35,800 nucleotides of DNA from Lysobacterales bacterium (GTDB lineage Bacteria > Pseudomonadota > Gammaproteobacteria > Xanthomonadales > SZUA-36). Location: the NCBI GenBank assembly GCA_013001885.1, contig JABDLD010000041.1, forward strand, positions 1-35,800, given 5' to 3'. This document shows positions 7,399-15,598 of the stretch, piece by piece. Numbering within the stretch: the stretch's first letter is position 1; each line of letters opens with the position of its first letter. Below the pieces are notes generated by a model, which worked only from the letters and a program-made list of their open reading frames with translations, had not been told where the DNA came from and searched no databases. Made by a program: the position numbers and the translations under genes.

Positions 7399-8103
7399 TC
7401 AGTACCGGGCCCACAACGCCGGGCTTGGTTCTTCCAGGCGTTGACGCCCGGCAACAGGGAATCGCAGACGGAACGGCTTGACCTTGAACCCGACAATCGG
7501 TTTCAACTGTTGCAATGGCGGCAATTGATTACCGTGAATGGTGAGCGATTCAATGCGGGCCGGATATGCCACACCACGGCCGGAATAGGCCGTCAGCAAT
7601 AATTCTGCACCATTGGGCTGAGCCAGTGGCATCGGCAGCAGGGCTGTGTGCATGGGCATCGGTATTGCATGGTGGCGCAACTTGGCGCTGAAGCGGGTCT
7701 GTCCCTGTTCTGAAACCTCAATCTTCGTACTGCGCGGCCCACTTTCCTCCCATTCAAATTGCGCCAGACGTTTTGGGATGGCCCAGTTCGTCCGGCCGCT
7801 TTGAACACTCTGCTCGGTGGACACCACGATTTCGCTGATGCAGTGCCGGGTCAGCCGACCCCACCGGAATTTCCCCGGAATGAACAGTAATTCCCGGTAA
7901 GGTTCGGCCGTGCCGGACTGGTAATCGACCAGCATCAGCGCCCCAAGCCCGCCGTCAAAGCGGGATACCAATTGAGGCGGGATCGCCCCATGATCGAGCA
8001 GCCAATCCCTGGCGAAGTGATACAGGAACAAGTAGCCTTCACCCCGAAGGCGCCAGGGTGCCGGAACGACTGGAACAGTAGCCTGATGGACACGTTCACT
8101 CAT
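7399..8103 (-). CDS. Acetoacetate decarboxylase-like superfamily protein
   Basis: A 234-residue soluble protein of the acetoacetate decarboxylase (ADC) fold. Matching blocks are GLGALMLVDYQSGTAEPYRE near residue 52, RELLFIPG, and NWAIPKRLAQFEW near residue 107. In true ADC the last block carries adjacent lysines, the first forming the Schiff base with substrate and the second lowering its pKa. Here the pair reads Lys-Arg, so the Schiff-base lysine is kept and the helper is conservatively changed. The superfamily also includes enzymes with other substrates, and no acetone or acetoacetate pathway gene is nearby, so the reaction is unassigned. A GAGAG ribosome-binding site precedes the ATG. It lies between two tRNA genes as a single-gene unit. 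Confidence 0.75.
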   Translation of the reverse strand: MSERVHQATVPVVPAPWRLRGEGYLFLYHFARDWLLDHGAIPPQLVSRFDGGLGALMLVDYQSGTAEPYRELLFIPGKFRWGRLTRHCISEIVVSTEQSVQSGRTNWAIPKRLAQFEWEESGPRSTKIEVSEQGQTRFSAKLRHHAIPMPMHTALLPMPLAQPNGAELLLTAYSGRGVAYPARIESLTIHGNQLPPLQQLKPIVGFKVKPFRLRFPVAGRQRLEEPSPALWARY

Positions 8104-8213
8104 TGACTATCTCTCTTCAATCCTGCCGCCGGGAAGCTCCCTTTGGCCAGGCTTATTGTAAACAGTTTGCCGTGCCTCACGAGCACTGCGGCGGGTTTGG
8201 AGAGAAATAATGA

Positions 8214-8289
8214 TGGTGCCGGCACCAAGATTCGAACTCGGGACCTACTGAATACAAATCAGTTGCTCTACCAACTGAGCTATACCGGC
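8214..8289 (-). tRNA. tRNA-Thr (anticodon TGT)
   Basis: A 76-base cloverleaf on the minus strand. The acceptor stem is GCCGGTA/TGCCGGC (one G-U pair), the D arm AGCTCAGTTGGTAGAGC, the anticodon stem ACTGA/TCAGT around loop TTTGTAT, and the T loop TTCGAAT; CCA is encoded. The anticodon TGT occupies 8256-8254 and reads ACA/ACG threonine codons. In many Gammaproteobacteria this tRNA is in the thrU-tyrU-glyT-thrT-tufB cluster; here it is solitary. Confidence 0.96.
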
Positions 8290-8311
8290 ATTTGTACTTC
8301 GCGGGGTGCGT

Positions 8312-8340
8312 ATTCTAAACCAACTGGCGCCGTTAGCGAA
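8312..8340 (-). promoter_or_regulatory. Probable promoter of tRNA-Thr
   Basis: On the minus strand TTCGCT (8340-8335) and TAGAAT (8317-8312) are 17 bases apart. The -10 matches five of six consensus bases and the -35 three of six. The GC-rich stretch ACGCACCCCGCG downstream resembles a stable-RNA discriminator. The predicted start lies about 16 bases upstream of the tRNA. Confidence 0.45.
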
Positions 8341-8355
8341 TACCCCGGCCAACAT

Positions 8356-9090
8356 TTAGCGGGCCAACATTCCCCTGAACACCAGCCAGGGGTCGGGAAT
8401 GCACTCAAAATCGAGCATCGGCAATATGTCGTCCGCTCCGCCTCCGGTCACGATCAGCTTTGGCCGCGTTGTGTTTGTATCCCACGTGCTGCGCAGGAAT
8501 TGGTTGAGTGCGCCGACCTGCGCCGCCAGTACGCCGTTGCGAATGCAAGCCCGCGTTGAAAGGCCCGCCTCGATTGAGGCCCCGGTCAGGTCACTGGGCA
8601 CCCTGAGTTTCGTGTTCCGGAGTAGGGATCGCAGCATCGTCGCAGGACCTGGATAGATCATGCCGCCAATGTGCCGCCCGGTTTCGTCAACGGCGTCCAG
8701 CGTGCTGGCGGTTCCCAGGTCCCATACCACCACCGGCTTACCGTAATGAGCCACCGCGCCGACGATGGCCAGCCAGCGGTCGACGCCTAGTTCATCCGGC
8801 TTCGTATAGCCGTTGCGCACAGGCCCACTGCGACTCGTTGCCAGCAATTGGCGTGCTTTCAACTGCCACTGTGATGCACAGAAATCGGCCAGTTCCTGAG
8901 CCGCCTCGCTGCCCGCAACGCTGGAAAACAACACCTGGGCCGGCTGTTTGAACGCGTCCGACCGGCAGGCCTCTGCAAACGCCTCGAAGTCACCCCGCCC
9001 GGCGCTCTTCTTGTCGATTTTGCCGTCCATGGCCACGACCCATTTGAGCCGCGTATTACCCTGGTCTATTAACAGGGTGCGCTCAGCCAT
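8356..9090 (-). CDS. coaX: Type III pantothenate kinase
   Basis: Phosphorylates pantothenate with ATP, the first step of coenzyme A synthesis, in the cytoplasm. The 244-residue length is typical. The ASKHA-fold signatures are present: DQGNTRLKW at residues 9-17 (phosphate binding, with the start of the fold at Asp9), the middle motif around PDELGVDRW, and VVVWDLGTASTLDAVD followed by GGMIYPG, which carries the substrate and catalytic residues of CoaX. Type III enzymes typically need a monovalent cation and resist CoA feedback (family knowledge). The start overlaps the end of birA by 8 bases; birA-coaX pairs are common, so the two are translated from one message and possibly coupled. Confidence 0.95.
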   Translation of the reverse strand: MAERTLLIDQGNTRLKWVVAMDGKIDKKSAGRGDFEAFAEACRSDAFKQPAQVLFSSVAGSEAAQELADFCASQWQLKARQLLATSRSGPVRNGYTKPDELGVDRWLAIVGAVAHYGKPVVVWDLGTASTLDAVDETGRHIGGMIYPGPATMLRSLLRNTKLRVPSDLTGASIEAGLSTRACIRNGVLAAQVGALNQFLRSTWDTNTTRPKLIVTGGGADDILPMLDFECIPDPWLVFRGMLAR

Positions 9091-9913
9091 GATGCACGCT
9101 CACTTCACCGGAGTGGAAAACCCGCACCACGGACGGCGACGTCTCAAGCAGCAGGCCGCCATCGTGATCCACACCGCGTGCCCGGCCGGCAATTTCCCTG
9201 TTGCCCTGCTCCACCCGGATGTTTCTGCCGTGCAGCAAGTCCAGATCCAGCCAGTCGCTTTTGAATGCCTCGAAGCCTTCAGACTGAAAGGTTTCCAGCG
9301 CCTGTGGCAGCTCTTCGAGCAACCATGCGGCCAATTGGTTGCGGCTGATGTCTTTATGGGCCAATCCCGGCGCGGAAGCCAGGTCAGTCCAGGGCCGGTC
9401 GATCGCAGCCGCCAATTCATCCGTTTCTGCCGCAGGCATGCGGACATTGAGGCCAATTCCGACAACGGCCAACGCGGGACCGCTGGCGGCGGACTGCAGC
9501 TCCACCAGGATTCCTGCCAGTTTCCGGCCATCGACCAGGATATCGTTGGGCCACTTGATGCCATGCCCGCTCAGTCCGCTGCGGCTTAGCGCCCGGCAGA
9601 CAGCCACGGCCGCAATCAGCGGTAGCGTCGACAGCGGCTTGTCATTTTCGTTGAACCACCAGCCAAGGCTGAGATAGATGTTGCCCCCGGGCGGAGAGTG
9701 CCAACTGCGCGTCCTGCGCCCGCGGCCGCCGGTTTGATGTTCCGCCATAACGGCGTGGGCATGTTGCTGCTCGCCGGGCAGCCGCAATAAGGCGGTATTG
9801 GTCGAGTCGACTTCCTGCAGCAAGGTGATGTGCTGCAACTTTTCCAGTGCGGCGCCGGGCATAAATGAACGGATCAGGTCAGCATCGAGTTGATCCGGAG
9901 CCATTGCGTTCAT
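9083..9913 (-). CDS. birA: Biotin-[acetyl-CoA-carboxylase] ligase, lacking the repressor domain
   Basis: Attaches biotin, through biotinyl-5'-AMP, to the lysine of the biotin carboxyl carrier protein. The catalytic domain is intact: EVDSTNTALL near residue 34, the ligand loop GGRGRRTRSW at 62-71, and KWPNDILVDGRKLAGILVE with Lys120. A small SH3-like C-terminal domain follows. At 276 residues it is shorter than the 321-residue E. coli BirA, and the roughly 60-residue N-terminal winged helix that represses bio genes is missing, so it is predicted to be monofunctional. Only 10 bases separate it from plsY upstream and it overlaps coaX downstream. ATG at 9904 (fourth codon) is an alternative start. 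Confidence 0.94.
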   Translation of the reverse strand: MNAMAPDQLDADLIRSFMPGAALEKLQHITLLQEVDSTNTALLRLPGEQQHAHAVMAEHQTGGRGRRTRSWHSPPGGNIYLSLGWWFNENDKPLSTLPLIAAVAVCRALSRSGLSGHGIKWPNDILVDGRKLAGILVELQSAASGPALAVVGIGLNVRMPAAETDELAAAIDRPWTDLASAPGLAHKDISRNQLAAWLLEELPQALETFQSEGFEAFKSDWLDLDLLHGRNIRVEQGNREIAGRARGVDHDGGLLLETSPSVVRVFHSGEVSVHHG

Positions 9914-9923
9914 CGCTAACGAA

Positions 9924-10556
9924 CTAGCGGAACCAGTTGACGATGCGAATGCGCTGAAACCTGTACTCGGTCCCGTTCAGCATATTCACGATATTGGAGC
10001 GGTGCATCAGCACGATGAAGGCAGCCAGCAAGACCCCGAACCAGACCGTCGCCGGCGACGCCTGCAGCCAGATCAAAACCGGGACCACGCCAAGCGCGGC
10101 GAGCATTGTGCCCAATCCCACCCAGCCGGTCAGCATCAACACCAGCAACCAGGTCAAAAGCATCGGCGGAATCACCATGGGCTGAATCGCGATCAGCGCG
10201 CCCACGGCCGTTGCCGCGCCTTTGCCGCCGCGAAAACCGTACCAAACCGGATAACAGTGCCCGACTACGGCCGCAAATCCGCACACCAGCATCTGGATTT
10301 CCCGAGTGAAGGATTCACCCGGCAATGCGAACTGAAGTTGTGGCAACAGCCAGGCGGCCAGGAAGCCCTTGCCGACGTCGATCACCACCACGCCGAGCGC
10401 AAACCACAGGCCCTGGGTGCGAAAGGCGTTGGTGCCGCCGGCATTGCCGCTCCCGCTTTTCCGGATATCCACGTGCCGCAAAGTGCCGATCACCATGCTG
10501 CCGGAAACCGAACCCAGCAAATAAGCCAGAAGCGCCTTGATTATCAGCACAGTCAT
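9924..10556 (-). CDS. plsY: Acyl-phosphate:glycerol-3-phosphate acyltransferase PlsY
   Basis: Inner-membrane enzyme that moves an acyl chain from acyl-phosphate to glycerol-3-phosphate, making lysophosphatidic acid, the first step of phospholipid synthesis in the PlsX/PlsY route. The three conserved loops are visible: SGSGNAGGTNAFRTQG near residue 35, the phosphate-binding GFRGGKGAATAVGAL near residue 100, and a C-terminal segment around HRSNIVNMLNGTEYRF. There are about five membrane helices and the length is normal. I chose ATG at 10556; an in-frame GTG at 10565 would add three residues, and neither has a strong ribosome-binding site. It lies 45 bases downstream of the FakA-FakB-like fusion, whose predicted product is its substrate. 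Confidence 0.95.
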   Translation of the reverse strand: MTVLIIKALLAYLLGSVSGSMVIGTLRHVDIRKSGSGNAGGTNAFRTQGLWFALGVVVIDVGKGFLAAWLLPQLQFALPGESFTREIQMLVCGFAAVVGHCYPVWYGFRGGKGAATAVGALIAIQPMVIPPMLLTWLLVLMLTGWVGLGTMLAALGVVPVLIWLQASPATVWFGVLLAAFIVLMHRSNIVNMLNGTEYRFQRIRIVNWFR

Positions 10557-10601
10557 CGGAACCACATTACCGCAATTTCAAACGTTGTGGATTGAGAGAC
10601 G

Positions 10602-12413
10602 TCATGTCGAGGTGCTGAGGCGCGGCGTGAAGCCCGCGATCAGGCCGCCCGGCCCGAAATGAACACCCAGCGCCGGCCCTGCATCCGTGATGTGACAGGA
10701 GTGGATTTTTGTATGCTGTTCAAGGATCTCGTGCCTCACCTGGGTGGCTCCGGTTTCATTATTGGCGTGCGCCACCATGACCCGGTACATCGTATCGTCT
10801 TCCATCTTGCTGACCAGGGTCCGCGCCAGTTTCGCTGGATTGGCTCCGCTTCCTATGTGAAAGCCGCTCAGGCCCATTTTGCCTTCCGGGCTGGCCGTGA
10901 GTATCGGATTGACGTGTAAAAAGTCCGCGATCCGCTTGACCCACGCGGGGACTCTTCCCCCTTTTACGGACCAGGTCAGGTCATCCGCCACGGCAAATAC
11001 GCGGGTCCTTGGAATCAGTTCCCTCACCAACGACTCAACCCGCGTCAGAGACCAGCCTTTCAGAGCAGCCTCGGCCGCAGCCATGGCCAGCAGACCCTGG
11101 CCCGCCGTTGCGCTGAGGCTGTCGATGACGCGCACTTCACCATTTTCTATGTGGCTTGCGGCCTGTTGCGCGGCTGCCGTGGTGCCGCTGAGATGCTCTG
11201 AAAGCCCTACTGAAATCACCCCGTAACCGTGGGATGTCAGCAGCGAGTAAACACGTGAGAAATCCTGCGACGGCGGCTGCGATGTCAGAGGAGCTTCCTC
11301 GGATTCGGACAGCAGGCGGTAAAAGTCCTCCGGGGTCAGCGAGACACCGTCCAGGTACTCCGTGGCGCCGAAACTCAGCCGCACCGGCACCACGTGAATC
11401 CCCAGCCGTTCCACTTCATCGGAGGGTATGTCCGCACCGGAATCGGTCACGACCGCGACTTCACCCGCGTGGTCCAGCAAACCGTGCTGACGCTCCATGT
11501 CGTCCGCCTTCTGCTGTTTGATCTGGCCGAACTCTTCACAGACCAGGAACACTTCGGCGGGGTTGTTCACGTGAATGTGCACCCGCACCCGCTTCTGCCC
11601 GCCGGCCACGACCAGCGAACTGGAATCCAGCCCCTCCAGCCGCGTCATCACGGCATTCCGGTCGATGTGCTCTCCCTCGACCACGCACTCGGTGCAAAAA
11701 CGGTGCTCGCCGACGTCGAATTCCTGGATATTACCCGTCAGATCGTGCTGCAAATCAGCAACCGTGCTGTCCACCTCGCCGCTGACGATATAGGCCCAAA
11801 TGCCATCAAGCAGATCAACGAACCCCTGTCCGCCTGCATCGACTACCCCGGCCTGCTTCAGCACCGGTAGCTGATTAGGCGTATTCGCCAGGGAAACCTG
11901 CGCCCTTTCCAGGCCGTGTTTGAACAGCACCTGTATATCATTCACGCCCTCGGCCACGCGCCGGGTCAGCTCCAGCGAAAAGTCTTCCAGCACGGTGGGC
12001 AACGTTCCGGGAACCGGTTTGGACATCGCGGTCCAGGCTGCCGCGGCACCCGCCTTCGCCGCCAGGGCGAAACGCTCGGCAGTCAACAGTTGCTGCCCCG
12101 TGACCGCCTCTCTGAAGCCATGCAGGTACTGCGCCATGATCGCGCCTGAATTACCGCGCGCCCCATCCAGTGCCGCATCGGCCACGTGATTCAACAGGTC
12201 ATCGATCCGGTCGTCGGGGGATGTGGCCGTGGCTTCCAGGATCGTTTTGAACGTGAAAGCCATGTTGGTGCCGGTATCGCCGTCCGGTACCGGAAAGACA
12301 TTGATGCGGTTCAGGTATTCCCGGCGCTGGAATACGTGGCCTATCCCCGCGGACAAGGCGCGCAACATACGCGGTGCGTCGAGATAGGCTATGGCGGTGG
12401 ATGAAGTCCTCAT
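10602..12413 (-). CDS. Fused DhaL/FakA-type kinase and DegV/FakB-type fatty-acid-binding protein
   Basis: 603 residues in three parts. (1) DhaL/DAK2 kinase domain, about 12-205, with the metal-nucleotide motif NVFPVPDGDTGTNM (38-51) and GARGNSG (84-90). (2) FakA-like linker domain, about 225-310; Cys240, His279 and His281 fall where I recall the staphylococcal FakA zinc ligands. (3) DegV domain, about 318-603, with TDSGADIP (323-330), TSQPPSQDF (377-385), SGTTAAA (409-415), KGGRVP (484-489) and GVHFGPGG (583-590), matching FakB fatty-acid contacts. In Firmicutes separate FakA and FakB convert fatty acids to acyl-phosphate. The usual FakA C-terminal domain is replaced by the FakB-like one. It lies directly upstream of plsY. 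ATG at 12413 has no ribosome-binding site but TATAAT lies 8 bases upstream. Domains are certain; fatty-acid kinase activity is inferred. Confidence 0.9.
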   Translation of the reverse strand: MRTSSTAIAYLDAPRMLRALSAGIGHVFQRREYLNRINVFPVPDGDTGTNMAFTFKTILEATATSPDDRIDDLLNHVADAALDGARGNSGAIMAQYLHGFREAVTGQQLLTAERFALAAKAGAAAAWTAMSKPVPGTLPTVLEDFSLELTRRVAEGVNDIQVLFKHGLERAQVSLANTPNQLPVLKQAGVVDAGGQGFVDLLDGIWAYIVSGEVDSTVADLQHDLTGNIQEFDVGEHRFCTECVVEGEHIDRNAVMTRLEGLDSSSLVVAGGQKRVRVHIHVNNPAEVFLVCEEFGQIKQQKADDMERQHGLLDHAGEVAVVTDSGADIPSDEVERLGIHVVPVRLSFGATEYLDGVSLTPEDFYRLLSESEEAPLTSQPPSQDFSRVYSLLTSHGYGVISVGLSEHLSGTTAAAQQAASHIENGEVRVIDSLSATAGQGLLAMAAAEAALKGWSLTRVESLVRELIPRTRVFAVADDLTWSVKGGRVPAWVKRIADFLHVNPILTASPEGKMGLSGFHIGSGANPAKLARTLVSKMEDDTMYRVMVAHANNETGATQVRHEILEQHTKIHSCHITDAGPALGVHFGPGGLIAGFTPRLSTST

Positions 12414-12421
12414 GGTGCGTA

Positions 12422-12427
12422 ATTATA
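12422..12427 (-). promoter_or_regulatory. Perfect -10 box abutting the fused kinase start (possible leaderless transcript)
   Basis: TATAAT on the minus strand ends 8 bases before the ATG at 12413, so transcription would begin within about three bases of the start codon. No good -35 hexamer is seen at 16-18 bases. Absence of a ribosome-binding site fits a leaderless message, but a more upstream promoter is possible. Confidence 0.4.
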
Positions 12428-12563
12428 TGGTCAATTCGCCCGATGATTGGCAAATTTCACCTGTTTTCGGAAACCCTCGATTCCTCCAGGCCTTACTTCT
12501 GGCCCATGCCGGCCTGGCATGCATTCTGCATTATTAATGGTAGGAGTCAACCGGGAGCAAACC

Positions 12564-12881
12564 ATGTCTGCAGACAACGTCATCAACGAAATTCGCGATT
12601 CACTGAACGGCCGGCCCGGACAGCCGATCGTTTTTGGCGTGTGCAAGGCCCTGGCTGACAAATCCGGCAAGGAGCCCTGGATATTTCGCCTGGCCGCCAT
12701 CGTGCTCACGCTGTTCTGGACGCTTCCAGCCGTTGCCGCGTATATCATCATAGGTTTTGCGCTGAAAGAGACGGAAAACCGCACGCGAAAGTTCTTTGCC
12801 GGACTGGCCATTATCATCAGCGAGGCGGTGCAGAAGTTCGCTGCTTCCGTGCGCGACATGTTCGGGCCGGAACGGGTCTAG
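12564..12881 (+). CDS. PspC-domain small membrane protein
   Basis: A 105-residue protein containing a PspC-like domain (residues about 20-70): GVCKALADKSGKEPWIFRLA followed by a hydrophobic segment LTLFWTLPAVAAYIIIGFAL and a charged KETENR turn. PspC domains occur in the phage-shock membrane-stress response and in many small uncharacterised membrane proteins. No pspA, pspB or pspF is nearby, so a role in that response is not shown. A short amphipathic C-terminal helix follows. I chose ATG at 12564 because GGGAG lies 6 bases upstream; the frame stays open further 5' but that part has no family similarity. It is convergent with the DUF836 gene, 20 bases apart. Confidence 0.85.
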   Translation: MSADNVINEIRDSLNGRPGQPIVFGVCKALADKSGKEPWIFRLAAIVLTLFWTLPAVAAYIIIGFALKETENRTRKFFAGLAIIISEAVQKFAASVRDMFGPERV

Positions 12882-12901
12882 GCCTGCGCTCACGGTCCGG
12901 T

Positions 12902-13144
12902 TCATGGTTTAACCCCGGTAAAAAGAAGTAACTGCCCTTCATCGAAAGGAAAAAACAGTTCCCGCCGCGAAGCGGGATGCCTCACGACCGGCACGTGAAT
13001 TCCGTATTGGCGCACCAGCTCCGGGTCGCTGTCGATGTCCACCGCCTGCCAGTCGATTTCTGCCTGGTCCAGCATCCGGGCCGCCACATCGCACAGGTGG
13101 CAGTCTTGCCTGGTAAACAAAATGAAGGGCTCAATCGCTGTCAT
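12902..13144 (-). CDS. Glutaredoxin-like protein, DUF836 family
   Basis: An 80-residue thioredoxin-fold protein beginning [18 protein letters not shown]. The redox motif is Cys-His-Leu-Cys near residue 15, followed by [20 protein letters not shown], which contains the cis-proline region typical of the fold. The DUF836 family (E. coli-type small glutaredoxin-like proteins) has no settled function; a thiol-disulfide role is inferred from the motif. The open frame extends far upstream, but homology starts at this methionine and the upstream part lies over the start of sdaA. It is divergent from sdaA with 64 bases between starts. Confidence 0.88.
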   Translation of the reverse strand: MTAIEPFILFTRQDCHLCDVAARMLDQAEIDWQAVDIDSDPELVRQYGIHVPVVRHPASRRELFFPFDEGQLLLFTGVKP

Positions 13145-13208
13145 TCGCACATTCTGGCAGGTTAAACTCGCGCAATCGAGAATATCGAGGCGTTGGGTTC
13201 CCGAAAAC

Positions 13209-14582
13209 ATGGCTGTCAGCATATTTGATTTGTTCAAGATTGGTATCGGGCCTTCCAGTTCGCATACCGTCGGTCCGATGAAAGCCGCGTGCACTTTTGC
13301 CCAGCGGCTGAATGAAAATGGACAGTTGCAACACACCGCCCGCGTTCGCGTCAGTCTTTACGGCTCACTGGCGCACACAGGCAGGGGCCACGGAACGGAC
13401 AAGGCGGTCATCCTGGGACTGCAGGGCGAACTGCCGGATACGGTCGACCCTGATCTGATCGACGCTGCATTGGAGCGGGTTTCCGCACACCGGGAGATTG
13501 CCTTGCTCGGCCGGCACGCTGTTCCTTTCAACGAAGCCAAAGACTTGGTTTTCCGCAAGCGGGAACTCCTTCCCTATCACCCGAACGGCATGCGCTTCGA
13601 GGCGATGGATGCGAGCCGGAACGTGCTCGAGTCGCGTGACTATTATTCCGTTGGCGGCGGGTTTGTCGTGAGCGAGAACAAAGCAGCCGAAGACCGCATC
13701 GTTCCGGATCGAACCAGGTTGCCCTACTCTTTCAGCAGCGGAGACGAACTGCTCGCCCTGTGCGAACAGGAAGGCAAGCGTATATCTGAAATCATGCTGG
13801 CGAATGAGGGCACGTGGCGCAGCGAAACCGAGGTCCGGGCCGGCCTGCTGCAGATCCGGGATGCGATGATGACTTGCATGGCCCGCGGATTCCACCAGGA
13901 AGGCGCTCTCCCCGGGGGCTTGAGGGTCGCCCGCCGGGCGCCCCGGCTGTTCCGGGAACTGGAGCAGTCTGCTGCCGGCGCGGACTCGCTATCCACGCTG
14001 GACTGGGTCAACCTTTACGCTTTGGCCGTGAACGAGGAAAATGCCGCCGGCGGCCGTGTCGTTACCGCGCCGACCAATGGTGCAGCAGGTATCATCCCGG
14101 CAGTCATGCGCTATTACATGGAATTCGTCCCCGGCGCCAACGAGCAAGGGATCCTGGAATTTCTGCTGACCGCGGGCGCGATCGGTATCCTCTACATCAA
14201 GAATGCCTCGATTTCCGGCGCCGAAGTCGGTTGCCAGGGTGAGGTCGGCGTCGCCTGTTCAATGGCCGCCGGCGGACTGACGGCGGCAATGGGCGGTAGC
14301 CTGAGCCAGGTGGAAAATGCCGCGGAAATCGGAATGGAACATAACCTGGGGCTCACCTGTGATCCCGTGGGCGGCCTGGTTCAGATTCCGTGCATCGAAC
14401 GCAATGCGATGGCCGCAGTCAAAGCCATTAACGCGCAACGGATGGCTGCGCGGGGCGACGGCAAGCACCGCGTCTCACTGGACAAAGTCATCAAGACCAT
14501 GCGCGACACCGGCGCGGATATGAAAAGCCATTACAAGGAAACTTCCAGAGGCGGATTGGCCGTAAATGTGATTGAATGTTGA
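13209..14582 (+). CDS. sdaA: L-serine ammonia-lyase, iron-sulfur-dependent
   Basis: Deaminates L-serine to pyruvate and ammonia using a [4Fe-4S] cluster as Lewis acid, in the cytoplasm. It has 457 residues, close to E. coli SdaA at 454. The N-terminal beta domain starts [20 protein letters not shown], the classic family start, and the C-terminal alpha domain contains the cluster cysteines at about residues 342, 353 and 384 ([12 protein letters not shown] and LTCDPVGG), essentially at the E. coli positions. The open frame runs 5' to 13035, but family similarity begins at the ATG at 13209. The stop overlaps the start of the downstream M23 gene, suggesting coupling. No serine transporter is adjacent. 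Confidence 0.96.
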   Translation: MAVSIFDLFKIGIGPSSSHTVGPMKAACTFAQRLNENGQLQHTARVRVSLYGSLAHTGRGHGTDKAVILGLQGELPDTVDPDLIDAALERVSAHREIALLGRHAVPFNEAKDLVFRKRELLPYHPNGMRFEAMDASRNVLESRDYYSVGGGFVVSENKAAEDRIVPDRTRLPYSFSSGDELLALCEQEGKRISEIMLANEGTWRSETEVRAGLLQIRDAMMTCMARGFHQEGALPGGLRVARRAPRLFRELEQSAAGADSLSTLDWVNLYALAVNEENAAGGRVVTAPTNGAAGIIPAVMRYYMEFVPGANEQGILEFLLTAGAIGILYIKNASISGAEVGCQGEVGVACSMAAGGLTAAMGGSLSQVENAAEIGMEHNLGLTCDPVGGLVQIPCIERNAMAAVKAINAQRMAARGDGKHRVSLDKVIKTMRDTGADMKSHYKETSRGGLAVNVIEC

Positions 14583-15553
14583 ACATGATGAACATGGACG
14601 TACTCTGTATCAGACGTTGGCCCGGCTTTTTAGTGGCGGCCCTGTTGCTTCTGCTGCCGGCGGTTGCCGGCGCCAAGAATATTTACAAATACCAGGACGA
14701 AAACGGCATCTGGCATTTCACCGACCGCGCCCCGGCGGAAGAAGTACCATTCGAAACGGTTTACATGGAACGCGAGCCCGAGCCGAGAATCCGCCTGCGC
14801 CAGGAAGGCAGCAAGGAAAGCCCGGTCTATCTCGTATTCAATGACTTCTGGGGGCCGGTGGAGATAGAACTCAAGCTGCTCGATGCCGTAAACGTATTGT
14901 CAGAACCCCCATTGCCTGCCCGGTTTATCGTTCCGGGCCAGCAGGAACGGACCCTGGTCGGGCTGGGTCCGCTGGACGCGGGTCGCAGTTACCAGTTCCG
15001 GCTTGGCATGTCTTCGGTACCCGGAAGGCCTATCAGCCAGCCGGTCGACAATATCGTAGTGCTGCCGCCATTTGCGGACGGGGAACAGTTTCCGGTGAGC
15101 CAGGGCTTTCAGGGCGTAAAAACCCACACCACCACAGACAGTGAATACGCTATCGACATCGCCATGCCGGTGGGCACACCCATTCACGCGGCGCGCGCAG
15201 GCATCGTGATGGACGTGGAGGAAGACTTCAATCGCGGCGGCGCCAACCTGGAAAAATTCGGCGACAAAGCCAACCATGTCAGGATTCTGCACGATGACGG
15301 CACCATGGCCCTGTACGCCCATCTCGATCTCGCCAGCGTTAATGTGCGGCCAGGCGCCCGTATCCGGGCCGGCGAGAAAATTGCCCGCTCTGGAAACACC
15401 GGTTTCAGCTCCGGTCCGCATCTGCACTTTGCCATTCAGCAGAACATCGGCATGGAGCTGATTTCCCTGCCATTCAGGTTCCGGGCAACTGATGGCGAGC
15501 CGCTGGTGCCGCGGGCGGATCAGCTTTTACAAGGCAGTCCAGGCAACTATTAA
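14576..15553 (+). CDS. Exported M23-family (LytM) peptidase with N-terminal DUF4124 domain
   Basis: A 325-residue envelope protein. A hydrophobic signal sequence ([16 protein letters not shown]) is followed by a DUF4124 block, [18 protein letters not shown] (residues about 36-55), a middle beta-rich region, and an M23 domain over about residues 170-310. Visible M23 motifs are [25 protein letters not shown] and GPHLHFAI. The canonical first zinc motif His-x-x-x-Asp reads Glu-Tyr-Ala-Ile-Asp, so the first ligand is altered, although His-Leu-His remains. It may be a peptidoglycan endopeptidase or a non-catalytic activator. Four in-frame ATGs (14576, 14585, 14588, 14594) lie before the signal; none has a clear ribosome-binding site. 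The first overlaps the sdaA stop. Confidence 0.88.
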   Translation: MLNMMNMDVLCIRRWPGFLVAALLLLLPAVAGAKNIYKYQDENGIWHFTDRAPAEEVPFETVYMEREPEPRIRLRQEGSKESPVYLVFNDFWGPVEIELKLLDAVNVLSEPPLPARFIVPGQQERTLVGLGPLDAGRSYQFRLGMSSVPGRPISQPVDNIVVLPPFADGEQFPVSQGFQGVKTHTTTDSEYAIDIAMPVGTPIHAARAGIVMDVEEDFNRGGANLEKFGDKANHVRILHDDGTMALYAHLDLASVNVRPGARIRAGEKIARSGNTGFSSGPHLHFAIQQNIGMELISLPFRFRATDGEPLVPRADQLLQGSPGNY

Positions 15554-15563
15554 GACCACATTC

Positions 15564-15572
15564 TGCTAAAAT
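15564..15572 (+). promoter_or_regulatory. Extended -10 promoter for prfC
   Basis: TGCTAAAAT combines a TGn extension with a five-of-six -10 hexamer (15567-15572), 26 bases before the prfC start. No -35 match is seen, which is usual for extended -10 promoters. It lies in the 45-base gap after the M23 gene. Confidence 0.45.
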
Positions 15573-15598
15573 GGCGCGCTTTTTGCCGCTTTGCAGAC

